The notes under the pieces are model-generated. The model had not been told where the DNA came from. It ran no database searches and worked only from the letters and a program-made list of their open reading frames with translations. A DNA stretch of 64,000 nt from Streptomyces sp. NBC_00154 (GTDB taxonomy: Bacteria > Actinomycetota > Actinomycetes > Streptomycetales > Streptomycetaceae), in contig NZ_JAPEMI010000001.1 in the NCBI RefSeq assembly GCF_026342835.1, positions 7,384,501-7,448,500 on the forward strand. Direction: 5' to 3'. Shown here piece after piece: positions 34,266 through 43,319 of this stretch (within the stretch, counting starts at the first letter, position 1; each line of letters starts with the position of its first letter). The translations under genes and the position numbers were made by a program.

Positions 34266-35393
34266 CTAGCTCAGCGTCTTCAGCGCGGCCGCGTCGTACG
34301 GCTTCAGCTCGTCGACCCGGCCCGCCAGGACCTTCGCCGCCCACTCCGGGTCCTGGAGCAGGGCGCGGCCGACGGCGACCAGGTCGAACTCGTCGCGCTC
34401 CAAGCGGTCGAGCAGGTTGTCGATGCTGCCGACCTCGGCGCCCTCGCCCGCGAACGCGCGGATGAAGTCGCCGTCGAGGCCGACCGAGCCGACGGTGATG
34501 GTGGGCCTGCCGGTGAGCTTCTTGGTCCAGCCCGCCAGGTTCAGGTCCGAGTCCTCGAACTCCGGGAGCCAGTAGCGGCGGGTGGAGGCGTGGAAGGCGT
34601 CGACGCCGGCCGCGGCAAGCGGGGTCAGGATCGCCTCCAGCTCCTCCGGGGTCTGGGCGAGCCTCGCGTCGTAGGCTTCCTGCTTCCACTGCGAGTAGCG
34701 GAAGATCACCGGGAAGTCGGGCGAGACGGTCTCGCGGACCGCGGCCACGATCTCGGCCGCGAACTTCGTGCGGGCCACGGGGTCGCCGCCGTAGGCATCG
34801 GTACGGCGGTTCGTCCCCGCCCACAGGAACTGGTCGAGGAGGTAGCCGTGGGCGCCGTGCAGTTCGACGCCGTCGAAGCCGATGCGCTCGGCGGCTGCGG
34901 CAGCGTCGACGAATGCGCCGATGACGTCGTCCAAATCACGCCGGGTCATCGCCCTGCCGGTGCCCTCGGTGCCGTCCACGCGGATGCCGGAAGGGCCGAC
35001 GGCGGGGGCGTCGGCGTAAGGCGCATCGCCCTGCTTGCGCACCATGCCGATGTGCCACAGCTGCGGGACGATCGTGCCGCCCGCCGCGTGGACGGCCTCG
35101 GCGACCTTCGCCCATCCCGCCAGCTGCTCCTCACCGTGGAACCGCGGCACACGGTCACTCTGCCCGGCCGACTCGTGGCCGACGTAGGTCCCTTCGGTGA
35201 CGATCAGGCCCACACCTGCGGCGGCGCGACGGGCGTAGTACGACCGCACGTCCTCACCGGGCACGCCGCCCGGGGAGAACATGCGCGTCATCGGCGCCAT
35301 CACGATGCGGTTCGGGACAGTCAGGCCGTTCAGCGCGACGGGCCGGGACAGGATCTCGGTCGCGCGGGGGGCCGAAGTCGCAGTGACGGTCAC
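34266..35393 (-). CDS. Old Yellow Enzyme family NADH:flavin oxidoreductase
   Basis: A 375-residue FMN-dependent ene-reductase. The barrel starts LSRPVALNGLTVPNRIVMAP, with the FMN-binding NRIVMAPMTR. IVPQLWHIGMV follows, then GFDGVELHGAHGYLLDQFLW with the His/Asn-type substrate pair (HGAH), and VGRALLQDPEWAAKVLAG at the phosphate-binding end. YYARRAAAGVGLIVTEGTYV is also typical. The start is ATG 35393. It is divergent from a MarR regulator at 35507, and the gap holds two matching palindromes, so the enzyme is probably induced by electrophiles sensed through that regulator. The stop codon sits right beside an IS701 duplication. Confidence 0.95.
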   Translation of the reverse strand: MTVTATSAPRATEILSRPVALNGLTVPNRIVMAPMTRMFSPGGVPGEDVRSYYARRAAAGVGLIVTEGTYVGHESAGQSDRVPRFHGEEQLAGWAKVAEAVHAAGGTIVPQLWHIGMVRKQGDAPYADAPAVGPSGIRVDGTEGTGRAMTRRDLDDVIGAFVDAAAAAERIGFDGVELHGAHGYLLDQFLWAGTNRRTDAYGGDPVARTKFAAEIVAAVRETVSPDFPVIFRYSQWKQEAYDARLAQTPEELEAILTPLAAAGVDAFHASTRRYWLPEFEDSDLNLAGWTKKLTGRPTITVGSVGLDGDFIRAFAGEGAEVGSIDNLLDRLERDEFDLVAVGRALLQDPEWAAKVLAGRVDELKPYDAAALKTLS

Positions 35394-35429
35394 GGCGGTG
35401 CTCCTCGTAGTACTTGACGACTTTGATGG

Positions 35430-35442
35430 TTGATAACTTCAA
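35430..35442. promoter_or_regulatory. MarR-type operator, site 1
   Basis: TTGATAACTTCAA has TTGA/TCAA arms around five bases. It sits on the OYE side of the divergent gap. The same arms and spacing recur at 35471-35483. Confidence 0.6.
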
Positions 35443-35470
35443 GCAACGAGAAGACGGTAAATATAAATAT

Positions 35471-35483
35471 TTGAGATTGTCAA
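35471..35483. promoter_or_regulatory. MarR-type operator, site 2
   Basis: TTGAGATTGTCAA has the same TTGA-N5-TCAA layout as site 1, 41 bp away (four helical turns) and 24 bp before the MarR start. It lies in an AT-rich stretch likely to hold both promoters. Confidence 0.6.
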
Positions 35484-35506
35484 GTTTCCTGGGTAAAGTG
35501 ACTCCC

Positions 35507-35941
35507 ATGACAGGAACTGCCCGCGTCGACACGGCCCGGCTCATGGAGCTGCTCTCGGTGTGCCTCGGCGCCTATCACGGCGACTTCACAGTCGCGGCAG
35601 CGAGCGAGAATCTCACCGCGAGCCAGGGCAAGGCGCTGACCGTGCTGCGCCGGGGCCCCGCCGCGATGCGCGCCCTGGCCCACACCCTGACCTGCGACGC
35701 CTCCAACATGACCGGGATCGTCGACAGGCTGGAGAAGCGTGGCCTGGTGCGCCGCGAGCCCAGCCCCTCCGATCGGCGCATCAAAAGCGTCGTCCTCACA
35801 GCCGAGGGTGAGCGCGTCGCCGACGCGATTCGCGCGAAGATGCGCACTACGCAGGAGGGCCTGGACAGGCTCAGCGACCAGGAGCGGGACTCCTTGCACA
35901 CCCTGCTGGAACGAGTTTTCATCTCCCAGCCCGCCGCCTGA
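35507..35941 (+). CDS. MarR-family transcription regulator
   Basis: A 144-residue dimeric winged-helix repressor. LTASQGKALTVLRRGPAAMRAL leads to the recognition helix CDASNMTGIVDRLEKRGLVR, then the wing EPSPSDRRIKSVVLTAEG, the DxRxxxxxLTxxG signature of MarR proteins. The flanking helices form the dimer. There is a Cys (LSVCLG, and TCDAS) that could sense electrophiles. ATG 35507 is chosen for normal length. It is divergent from the OYE gene, with two TTGA-N5-TCAA sites between. Confidence 0.92.
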   Translation: MTGTARVDTARLMELLSVCLGAYHGDFTVAAASENLTASQGKALTVLRRGPAAMRALAHTLTCDASNMTGIVDRLEKRGLVRREPSPSDRRIKSVVLTAEGERVADAIRAKMRTTQEGLDRLSDQERDSLHTLLERVFISQPAA

Positions 35942-36134
35942 ACCGGATGTGTCGGCCGACTCTGTTGAGAGTCCCCGCGCTGCAGCTGAGCCAGGGGTAC
36001 GCGTAACCGTCGGTGCCTGTCCGTGCCTCGGTCGCCGACGCGTGGGTGGGGCTGAGCGAGAACGCCGGCCACTCGCCACCTTCCTCCTTCACCGCCGACG
36101 AGCCCCGTCAGCCGGCGCCGTCGACGAAGGCGCG

Positions 36135-36950
36135 TCAGTGGTGGTGACCCTGGCGGCCGAGGGTCACCACGCGGGTCGCGCCGGGGCGGGTCCACTGCGG
36201 CACCGGCCGGCTGGTCGGGCCCCAGGTGGCGACGCCGTCGGCGTCCGAGCGCCAGTACCAGCAGGCCTGGCGGCCCTCGGACGGGTGCCCCTCGTGGACA
36301 TCACCGATCACGGGCCGGCCCTCGGGGTTGTCCTCCCACGCCTCGCCCCGGCCGTAGGGCGTCATGTCGAGCAAGCCGAGGGACCCGTTGACCGGCTCGT
36401 TGCCACGGCCCGTCGTGGAGTAGGTGAGGAACACGCGGTCGCCGTCGCGCAGGAAACAGACGATGTGCCCCATTCCTCCGCCGACCGGCGCCTCCACGCC
36501 CCGCACCGAGTACCAGGGCTGGGTGTAACCCATGAACTCGACGTAGGAAGCCACCTCGTCCCACGGGCCCGAGGTCAGGACGGCGAACGAGACGCCCCGG
36601 GCGTTGAGGTAGACGGCGTCCTTCACGTGCCAGGCAGTGGTGGTGCAGCCCTCGCACTGCCCCTGGTGCGGCGCGCCGTCGTACCACATGTGCTTGTAGA
36701 CCACGAGCTCGTCGCGACCCTGGAACAGGTCGAGGAACGGGACCGGCCCGTCAATGCCGGTGACCTCGACCGCGCCGTCGAGCTCGACCATCGGCAGCCG
36801 CCGCCGGGCCGCGGCGATCGTGTCGCCCTCACGGGTGTGCGCCTTCTCGCGGACCAGCAGCTCCTCGCGCGCCGCCTGCCAGGTGGCCAGGTCGACGACT
36901 GGCGGCTTGCCGGGGAGGTTGCTGCTCGCGTTGCCGGGCTCGGTCGTCAT
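36135..36950 (-). CDS. DUF899 thioredoxin-like protein
   Basis: A 271-residue protein of the DUF899 (AhpC/TSA-like thioredoxin fold) group. It has the family blocks PVVDLATWQAAREELLVREK (N-terminal), LDLFQGRDELVVYKHMWYDG and CEGCTTTAWHV with a C-x2-C pair at the redox position. FLRDGDRVFLTYSTTGRGNE and DMTPYGRGEAWEDNPEGRP close it. ATG 36950 has GGAGG five bases upstream. The reaction is not established for the family, though a peroxidase or dehalogenase-like role is often supposed. It follows the MarR gene convergently. Confidence 0.9.
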   Translation of the reverse strand: MTTEPGNASSNLPGKPPVVDLATWQAAREELLVREKAHTREGDTIAAARRRLPMVELDGAVEVTGIDGPVPFLDLFQGRDELVVYKHMWYDGAPHQGQCEGCTTTAWHVKDAVYLNARGVSFAVLTSGPWDEVASYVEFMGYTQPWYSVRGVEAPVGGGMGHIVCFLRDGDRVFLTYSTTGRGNEPVNGSLGLLDMTPYGRGEAWEDNPEGRPVIGDVHEGHPSEGRQACWYWRSDADGVATWGPTSRPVPQWTRPGATRVVTLGRQGHHH

Positions 36951-37158
36951 GGTGTCCTCCGTGGTGTCTCGTGCCGGGCAGCGTCGTACGACGTCTGACG
37001 ACGCTCACCAGAACAGACTCGCGACCCGGCCGGAACTCATCGCGGCAGGGGCGTCCTCGGCCGAGCCTGCACGGACCACGTCGGGCTGACAAGTTCACAG
37101 ACGCGCCAAGGAGCCCTCCGGCCCTCCGAAGCCATGTCTGTAGGTCGGGGGCCGGCTG

Positions 37159-38783
37159 TCACCGGCATCGCGCTGAACGTGATGCCCAACCGCGCAGACG
37201 AACATCTTTGAGTACCTGGCGGGCCGTGAGCCGGCCCGATGTGGCGTTGTTGCCTGCGCCGGGCCATGTCGCCGCTCCGGTCAGGTACAGGCCGGGGACC
37301 GCCGTGCGGTAGCCGCTGTACCCAGACATCGGCCGAAAGAAGAAGTTCTGGGAGAGGTGGTGGCTGCCGGCGACACTGTCACCGCCGACAAGGTTCGGAT
37401 TGGCCGATTCAAGGTCCTGAGGGGTGTATGCGGCGGCGCGGACAATCCGTGACCGGCTACCAGGCGCGTAGTGCTCCAACTTGATCAATACCCGGTCGGT
37501 CATCGGCTCGACCGCTTCAGGCCAGCTGGTGTGCCGGATGGTCCCTGCCGCATCTCCGCGGACAGCTGAGGGCATCGTACGGATCTGTATCCACACAACG
37601 TGGCGGCCTGCCGGGGCCCGAGTCGGGTCAACCGCGGAAGTTTGTCCCACGATGAGCAGCGGCTCCGTCGGCAGGAGCCCGGCCTGGGACTCTGTATAGG
37701 TGCGTGCCAGATCATCGACGTACGGTGCCACGTGCACGTACCCGAAGCCGGCAAGCTCGCTTCCCGCCGCCCAAGGCAATGGTCCGTCAAGTGCAAGGTG
37801 CAGCATCATGGTGCCGGGGCCGTACAGGTATCCGCGTGATTCTCGCAGCACCTGTGCAGGCACCTGCTCGGATTCCAGTAGTCGCTGATACAGGGCTGGG
37901 GCCCGACGTTCGCAATCACGGCGCGACGAGATGTCAGCGTGTTGCCGTCGGCGCAGTGCACACCAACAGCCCGGCGATTTGAGCACAGGACGCGGTCCAC
38001 CTCCGCACTGGTGTGGACCTCGCCGCCGAGCTCCGCCAGTACCGCAGCGAGCGCTTGAGGCAGTCTCTGCGCGCCCCCTTCGACGACGGACATGCCGTTT
38101 TCCATGTCGGCGAACATTTCCAGGAGCGGGAACATCGCGCCGCCGGCCACGTCCGGCCCGAAGTCCAGGTGCATGCCCCAGCAGGCCGCCATGGCCCGCG
38201 CCTCCCGGGTGGTGAACCAGGTCCTGCCCATCTCCCTGGTACTCATCAACAGCGTGTGGGTGAGTTCCCTCGCACCACGCAGGCCATGGTGACGCAGCAG
38301 GTTCAGAACCTGCCGAACTGCCGCGCTCGATGGCACGGCACTTCCGTAAAGGCCGAACAGGTGCGGCGCGAATTGCTTGTACTGCTGATAGAGGCCGGCG
38401 AAACCTTCGGCATCCCCGGAGTTGTGTTTCGCCAACTGCCCGATGGTGCGCTCGTAGTCGGAATGGACACGCACGCTCAACCCGTCCGGGAAGACGTTGG
38501 CATAGGGGTGGTCGGTGGTCTGGAAGCTCAGTCCATGGCGTGACAGGGCGGAACCGAAATCGGCGTACGTCTGGGATCCGAGGAAGAGGTTCTGGTTGGT
38601 GGAGTACAGGTCGTGCATGAACCCCGGCAATGTGACCTCACCGCTCGCGATGGCACGACCCACAGTGGCGTTACGTTCCAGCACCGCCACCGACCACCCC
38701 GCCCGGGCCGGGTACAAGGCCGCCACGAGACCGTTATGGCCGCCGCCGATCACGACCGCATCGTATGAGCCTGCTGCGGTCAT
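37159..38783 (-). pseudogene. FAD-dependent phytoene-dehydrogenase-like oxidoreductase, one frameshift
   Basis: The N-terminal 290 residues begin YDAVVIGGGHNGLVAALYPA (FAD-binding GxGxxG) and LERNATVGRAIASGEVTLPG, and end VIANVGPQ. The frame is then lost near 37905. In the next frame the protein resumes ALYQRLLESEQVPAQVLRE and runs to a good FAD C-terminus: GLYLTGAATWPGAGNNATSG. One missing base in GGGCCCCAGCCC (relatives imply CAGGCC) explains the break. Repaired, it would be about 541 residues, the usual length of this CrtI-like family in actinomycetes. It could be a recent mutation or a sequencing error. Confidence 0.85.
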
Positions 38784-39429
38784 CTCTTGGGTCCCCTGCC
38801 GCTGGGCCTCATGCTGAGGAGGGGACCGAACCCGCCAGTGCCCGTATCCGTGACACGAACACGGCCAGCCGCGGTCGAGACGCTATGACGCGGAAACGCC
38901 GCCCGTTCCCGGAAGGGATGAGCATCTCGGCACCGAGGACGAAGACCGCCCGAGGGCTGGAAGCAGCCGGGATATCCACCTGGGCCCAGCCCATCTCGGC
39001 AGATGCCCTTGCGACCAGGACCTTTGCCCCTTCCCTGGAGCACATAGGCATGTCTCCCGATCGGTTGCGTTGCTACTCCCGGCTCCGGAATATCCCTTTT
39101 CCCAGGCTCCTCCCGTCCCGACGGAACGCAACACCCGAGGCTCGGAATCCGGCAGCGCCGGACGATGGTGGATGGCCCGGGCGCCGCGAGGGCGGATGCG
39201 ACATTGGGCGGGCCGACCGTAGCTGTCCGGCTCGGGCGGCCCGGTCCCGGATCATGGTCGTTGCTCTCTGGTGCGGGCCGGTTTCGCCGTGTAGCGTTGT
39301 TGCCAGATGTCGTGGTTCGCAGTTCCTGCCCGCGCCCTGGCGTGGGCGTTTTGCTGTGCAGTGCGAGACCAGGGCGATCACCTCCGGGTCCGCGCGGTGC
39401 GGATCCGATATCGACTGGAAGGCACGAGC
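38784..39429. other. Gap before the cold-shock gene
   Basis: The right part is presumably the long 5' leader typical of cold-shock genes. A minus-strand frame at 38809-39051 (VLVARASAEMGWAQVDIPAA) looks faintly protein-like, but I cannot assign it. Confidence 0.4.
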
Positions 39430-39633
39430 ATGGCCAGCGGAACCGTCAAGTGGTTCAACTCGGAAAAGGGTTTCGGCTTCATCGCCCAGGACGGCGGTGG
39501 GCCGGACGTCTTCGCGCACTACTCCAACATCAATGCGAACGGCTTCCGTGAGCTCCAGGAAGGCCAGGCCGTGACCTTCGACGTCACCCAGGGCCAGAAG
39601 GGCCCGCAGGCGGAGAACATCACGGTCGCCTGA
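39430..39633 (+). CDS. Cold-shock domain protein
   Basis: A 67-residue single CSD protein, an RNA/ssDNA-binding chaperone that melts structured mRNA. RNP1 is KGFGFIAQD and RNP2 is DVFAHYSNI, with the opening GTVKWFNSEKG and the closing GPQAENITVA typical of the family. A GGAAGG lies seven bases before ATG 39430. A strong terminator follows at 39651. It is monocistronic, and the upstream gap allows a regulatory 5' leader. Confidence 0.97.
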   Translation: MASGTVKWFNSEKGFGFIAQDGGGPDVFAHYSNINANGFRELQEGQAVTFDVTQGQKGPQAENITVA

Positions 39634-39650
39634 CCAGCGACTGAGCATCA

Positions 39651-39684
39651 CGAGGCTCCCGGAGCGCAGACTCCGGGAGCCTCG
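39651..39684 (+). terminator. Terminator after the cold-shock gene
   Basis: CGAGGCTCCCGGAG and its exact reverse complement flank a six-base loop (39665-39670). The 14-bp stem lacks a T-run, as is usual in streptomycetes. Confidence 0.85.
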
Positions 39685-39702
39685 TGGGGAGTCCGACACC
39701 AC

Positions 39703-40272
39703 CTACGCCTCACCGGCTGTCAGTGGGCGTGCTTGAGTGCCATATCGGCGTCGACAAGGCCGCCTTCCACGCTGCTCCAGAACCGGGTGTGTGGACACGA
39801 TGATGCTGAGTTCGAGGGTGGGAGCTTTGAGGCGGGCGATCGGCTGAGTGCGCGTCCTCACGCGCACCCTGCGACCGGCATGGCAAGGCGTGGCCTTGAC
39901 GTACGTACTCCCCGAACCTCCGCCTCGACGCAGGTGGCCCTGGTCAAGCAACACGTCTCTGCCTCGAACGTTGCCACTGGCTGTGGGTCGTTCATTGTCG
40001 AGGCCCCCGTTTCGTATGAAAGAGCTTCGGCGACGGCATGCAACTCCTCGCAGCCGGAACGCCCAGCGGGACCTGCCAATGAGTCGCTGAGCCCCGCCGA
40101 CTCGGATGCGCACTCGCCAACTGAGGCAAGGAGCACTCCATGTGACGGGTGGGCACTTGAGGTGGCGAGGTGCGTGCCCCGGTGGTTGCTGCCGAGCGCC
40201 ATCGAGGCCTTGAGCGGAAGCCGACGTGGGCGGCGCGACCCGTCGAGGTGACCGGCCGAGCGACGCCCGGTG
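39703..40272. other. Gap, nothing recognised
   Basis: Several frames stay open on both strands but none has a family motif or ribosome site. It may be decayed DNA. Confidence 0.45.
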
Positions 40273-40560
40273 TTAGAGACGGACGGTCATCTCCACGGCC
40301 ACGTCGTCACCTGCCGAGAGACCCTGTGGCTTGCGTACAGCCTTCCTGAGTGGCAGCAGATAGCCGCCGTTTTTGGGGAAGAGCGACGTCGTGAAAGTGA
40401 CCTCGCCGATGCGGGCCTCGACAGGGATCACGCCCCAGCCGTACGTCGCCATGACAGCCACCTCGCGGATGTCGGCGGACTGTTCCTCGGGAACGGTGGC
40501 GAAGTAGAACGGTGAAGGCCCACGCCATTCGATCACGTGTCCGGTGAACACGACTCTCAT
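40273..40560 (-). CDS. DUF1905 protein
   Basis: A 95-residue beta-rich protein: VVFTGHVIEWRGPSPFYFAT, then ATYGWGVIPVEARIGEVTFT and LFPKNGGYLLPLRKAVRKPQ, closing GDDVAVEMTVRL. This is the complete DUF1905 unit (small beta-barrel, DNA/RNA-binding-like fold of unknown role), found alone or before a YdeI-type domain. It starts at ATG 40560. No operon partner is visible. Confidence 0.88.
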   Translation of the reverse strand: MRVVFTGHVIEWRGPSPFYFATVPEEQSADIREVAVMATYGWGVIPVEARIGEVTFTTSLFPKNGGYLLPLRKAVRKPQGLSAGDDVAVEMTVRL

Positions 40561-40665
40561 CAGGTCGGTCCGTTCATCAGGAGGGCCAGATCCTGGTCAG
40601 CGTACATGCAGCCACCTGGAGTTACTTATGACGGATGCTCCGGCAACGCCCAATCCGCCGAGTGA

Positions 40666-40756
40666 AGTGCTCCGCACCTTGTCGGCGGGTTGATTCCGGT
40701 CCTTCGTACGATCGGGAGACCCAGGGGTCTGGGTCTGGCTGAAAGTGCTCACGCCG
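40666..40756 (+). repeat. Dispersed 91-bp repeat, copy 2
   Basis: The partner of 28319-28409, gap-free and identical in the middle. Here the hairpin is imperfect (CCCAGGGGTCTGGG). It lies in the gap between the DUF1905 gene and the PAS-PP2C gene, with no transposase beside it. Confidence 0.7.
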
Positions 40757-40897
40757 GTTGGCCGGGCCAGCGCGCCACTGCGCCGGGGCCTGATGGCTGT
40801 GCAGGGACGCCCGTCTTCCCAGTTCAGCGGGCACCTCTCTGGGCCAGGCCCGCGCAGCCCGTCATCGTCCGGTAGATCGGGCCTCAAGGGGTGCGGC

Positions 40898-41989
40898 ATG
40901 GCCCGCGTCACTATCATGGATGGACGGGGAGAGGCCAGGGATGGGCTGGTGCCGATGAGCGTACCCAACGTTTCCGAGGGCCTCGGCGCACGATTGGGAG
41001 ACCCGCTGCAGGGGCCGTACACGGCCACCGCGTTTGTGGACGGCAGGGGGAGGATCTCCCTGTGGAGCATGGAGGCGGAGGCGCTGCTCGGATATTCGGC
41101 GGACGAGGTCTGTGGCACGCTCGCGGCGGATCTGCTGACCGCCCCCGAGGGCCGGGAAGCGGCGCTGGCCGCGCGTGAGCGGCATGCGGATGGGCAGGGC
41201 TGGGACGGCGTGGTGGCCTTGAAGCACCACGACGGGCGTGCAGTGCGCATCGCGCTACGCGTGCGCCCGGTGCACTGCCGGGAGGGCCAGGCCGGCTGGT
41301 CGCTCAGCGCCTCCGACGCCCGGCAGGTGGGGCAGGAGGAGGTCGATCGGGCGATCCTTCAGGCGTTGTTCAGCCAGTCCCCGATCCGGATCATCGTCGT
41401 GGACAGCGAGCTGCGGTACCGATGGGTGAACGCTGCGATGGAGCGCGGGAGCGCTGTCCCCGCGGCGCGCCTCATCGGCCGGCGCATCGGTGAAGTCACA
41501 CCGTGGGTAAACGTCGAGGGCATCGAGGAGGTCCTGCGCCGGGTGCGGGACACCGGCGAGCCTGTTCTCGACTTCCAGGTGCGCGGCCAGGGTCCATCGG
41601 ACCCGGACCGCGAGCACGTGTGGTCCGGTTCCTCCTTCCGGCTGACCGACCCGGCCGGCCGTGTTCTGGGGATGTGCCAGATCTGCGTCGATGTCACCGA
41701 GGGCTACTGGGCCCAGCGGCGATTGGCCCTGCTGACCGAGGCCGGGACGCGCATCGGCACCACCCTGGACGTGGTGCGCACCGCGCAGGAACTGGCGGAT
41801 GCAGCCGTTCCCGAGCTCGCGGACTTCGTCCTTGTCGACCTGCTGGAGGCGACGGTGCGGGGCGAGGAACCGGCTCCCGGGCCGGTGGGCGGACAGGTAT
41901 TGCTCCGCAGGTCGGGCATCAGCTCGATCCACGAGGACGCCTCAGAGGCCCTGTACGCGGTAGGGGAGGCGGTGGCCTTCCACCTGGGC
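40898..41989 (+). pseudogene. PAS-GAF-PP2C-ATPase regulator, N-terminal part (cut by IS3)
   Basis: This is the first 364 codons of a large SpoIIE-type phosphatase sensor. PAS1 is near residues 45-150 (TATAFVDGRGRISLWSMEAE, LLGYSADEVCG), PAS2 near 165-290 (ALFSQSPIRIIVVDSELRYR, DVTEGYWAQRRLAL), and the start of a GAF domain follows (LTEAGTRIGTTLDVVRTAQE). It is interrupted at HLG by an IS3-family element, which supplies an immediate TGA. ATG 40898 has AAGGGG upstream. The remainder is at 43320-44726; joining them restores one 831-residue protein. Confidence 0.88.
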
Positions 41990-42016
41990 TGAACCGCCCC
42001 GGGTTCGGTAGAGAGC

Positions 42017-42889
42017 TCAGATAGCGGTTGTGACCTGGGGTTTCGTGGTCGCGAGGTAGTAGTTGTTCTCGTACTCGACGGGCGGGACGTGGCCTATTTC
42101 ACCGTGGAGGCGCCGGTGGCAGTACCAGTCGACCCATTCGGCGGTGGCCAGCTCGACCTGGGAGAGCGTCTTCCAGGGCCGTTGCGGCTTGATCAACTCG
42201 GTTTTGTAGAGACCGATGGTCGATTCCATCAGGGCGTTGTCCAGTGCGTCCCCGACGGAACCGATGCTCGCCGCGAGACCGGCGGCATCCAGGTGCTCGG
42301 CGAGACGGAAACTCGTGTATTGCGACCCGGCATCGGAGTGATGGATCAACTCGCCGTGCGTATACGGGTGTTGGTCGCGGTCGCGTTGCCACAGTGCCAT
42401 CTCCAGCGCGTCCAGGACGAGCTGGGTCTCCTTCGATGTGGAGGCGGACCAGCCCACGATGCGACGTGAAAAGGTATCCACGACGAAGGCGACGTAGACG
42501 ACGCCCGCCCAGGTCGCCACGTGGGTGAAGTCCGCGACCCAGGTGCGGTTGGGCGCCTCGGCGACGAAGTCGCGCTCGACGCGGTCCGGTGCCCGCTCGG
42601 CCTTCTCGTCCGGGATCGTGGTGATGACCCTCTTGCCGCGCACCGCGCCGGCGATGTTCAGCTCGCGCATCAGCCGCTCGACCGCGCAGCGGGCCACCGG
42701 GATGTCCTGGCGGTTCAGCTCGCGCCAGATCTTCCTCGCCCCGTAGACGCGGTAGTTGGACGCGTAGATCTCCTTGATCTTCTCTTTCAGCCCGGCGTCG
42801 CGCACGGTCCTCGCGGACGGCTCGGCCAGCCGCTTGTGGTGGGCGTAGTAGGTGGAAGGGGCGATCTTGCAATCGTGCTCGGTGAGCAC
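42017..42889 (-). CDS. IS3 transposase OrfB (integrase core)
   Basis: A 290-residue catalytic subunit. The HTH_21 region has APSTYYAHHKR and YGARKIWRELNRQDIPVARC. The rve core has NRTWVADFTHVATWAGVVYV (first Asp), LIHHSDAGSQYTSFRLAEHL (second Asp) and GDALDNALMESTIGLYKTEL (Glu), the DDE triad. The C-terminus is WVDWYCHRRLHGEIGHVPPV. Full activity normally needs an OrfAB fusion by -1 frameshifting, and the open frame upstream of this start overlaps orfA, consistent with that. Confidence 0.95.
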   Translation of the reverse strand: MLTEHDCKIAPSTYYAHHKRLAEPSARTVRDAGLKEKIKEIYASNYRVYGARKIWRELNRQDIPVARCAVERLMRELNIAGAVRGKRVITTIPDEKAERAPDRVERDFVAEAPNRTWVADFTHVATWAGVVYVAFVVDTFSRRIVGWSASTSKETQLVLDALEMALWQRDRDQHPYTHGELIHHSDAGSQYTSFRLAEHLDAAGLAASIGSVGDALDNALMESTIGLYKTELIKPQRPWKTLSQVELATAEWVDWYCHRRLHGEIGHVPPVEYENNYYLATTKPQVTTAI

Positions 42890-42942
42890 GCGGCAGATCG
42901 GCTCGACACCGCCGAAGCGGGCCCGGTGCTCGTCGATGAACG

Positions 42943-43269
42943 CTACGAGCGTGTGTGTGGCCGGTCGAGCTCGGCCGCGAAGAAACTTGCCGCGGCTTTC
43001 AAGATGTCGTTCGCGCGGCGGAGTTCGGCGTTCTCCTTCTTCAGGGCCTTCATCGCCGCGGACTCCTCCGACGTCGTGCCGGGCCGCCGACCGGAGTCGA
43101 TCTCGTCCTGCTTGACCCAGTTCCGCAGGGTCTCGGCCGAGCCGATGCCGAGTTTCTGGGCGACCGTCTTCAGCGCGGCCGACTCGTTCGGGTAATCACC
43201 GCGGACCTCGGCGACCATGCGGACCGCTCGTTTGCGCAGCTCAAGGGGATAGGAGGAGGGGCGTGCCAT
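42943..43269 (-). CDS. IS3 OrfA (helix-turn-helix protein)
   Basis: A 108-residue DNA-binding subunit. YPLELRKRAVRMVAEVRGDY, then ALKTVAQKLGIGSAETLRNW (HTH) and the leucine-zipper-like EESAAMKALKKENAELRRAN followed by DILKAAASFFAAELDRP, the standard end of IS3 OrfA just before the frameshift region. It starts at ATG 43269 near the right inverted repeat. Confidence 0.95.
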   Translation of the reverse strand: MARPSSYPLELRKRAVRMVAEVRGDYPNESAALKTVAQKLGIGSAETLRNWVKQDEIDSGRRPGTTSEESAAMKALKKENAELRRANDILKAAASFFAAELDRPHTRS

Positions 43270-43319
43270 GACTCAATCCTTACATGGAATCGAGTCTCTA
43301 TTCGAACCGGGGCGGTTCA

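Larger units (their letters stand above)
41990..43319 (-). mobile_element. IS3-family insertion sequence (1330 bp)
   Basis: Both ends read TGAACCGCCCCGG followed by related sequence. The 3-bp duplication GGC flanks it (41987-41989 and 43320-43322). It carries orfA and orfB in the usual overlapping arrangement on the minus strand and appears complete. It splits the PAS-GAF-PP2C gene in frame at its left end. Confidence 0.93.

Noticed and set aside
39733..40251. A 172-codon plus-strand frame
   Set aside because: No family similarity, no ribosome site and low-complexity composition. I left it as a gap.
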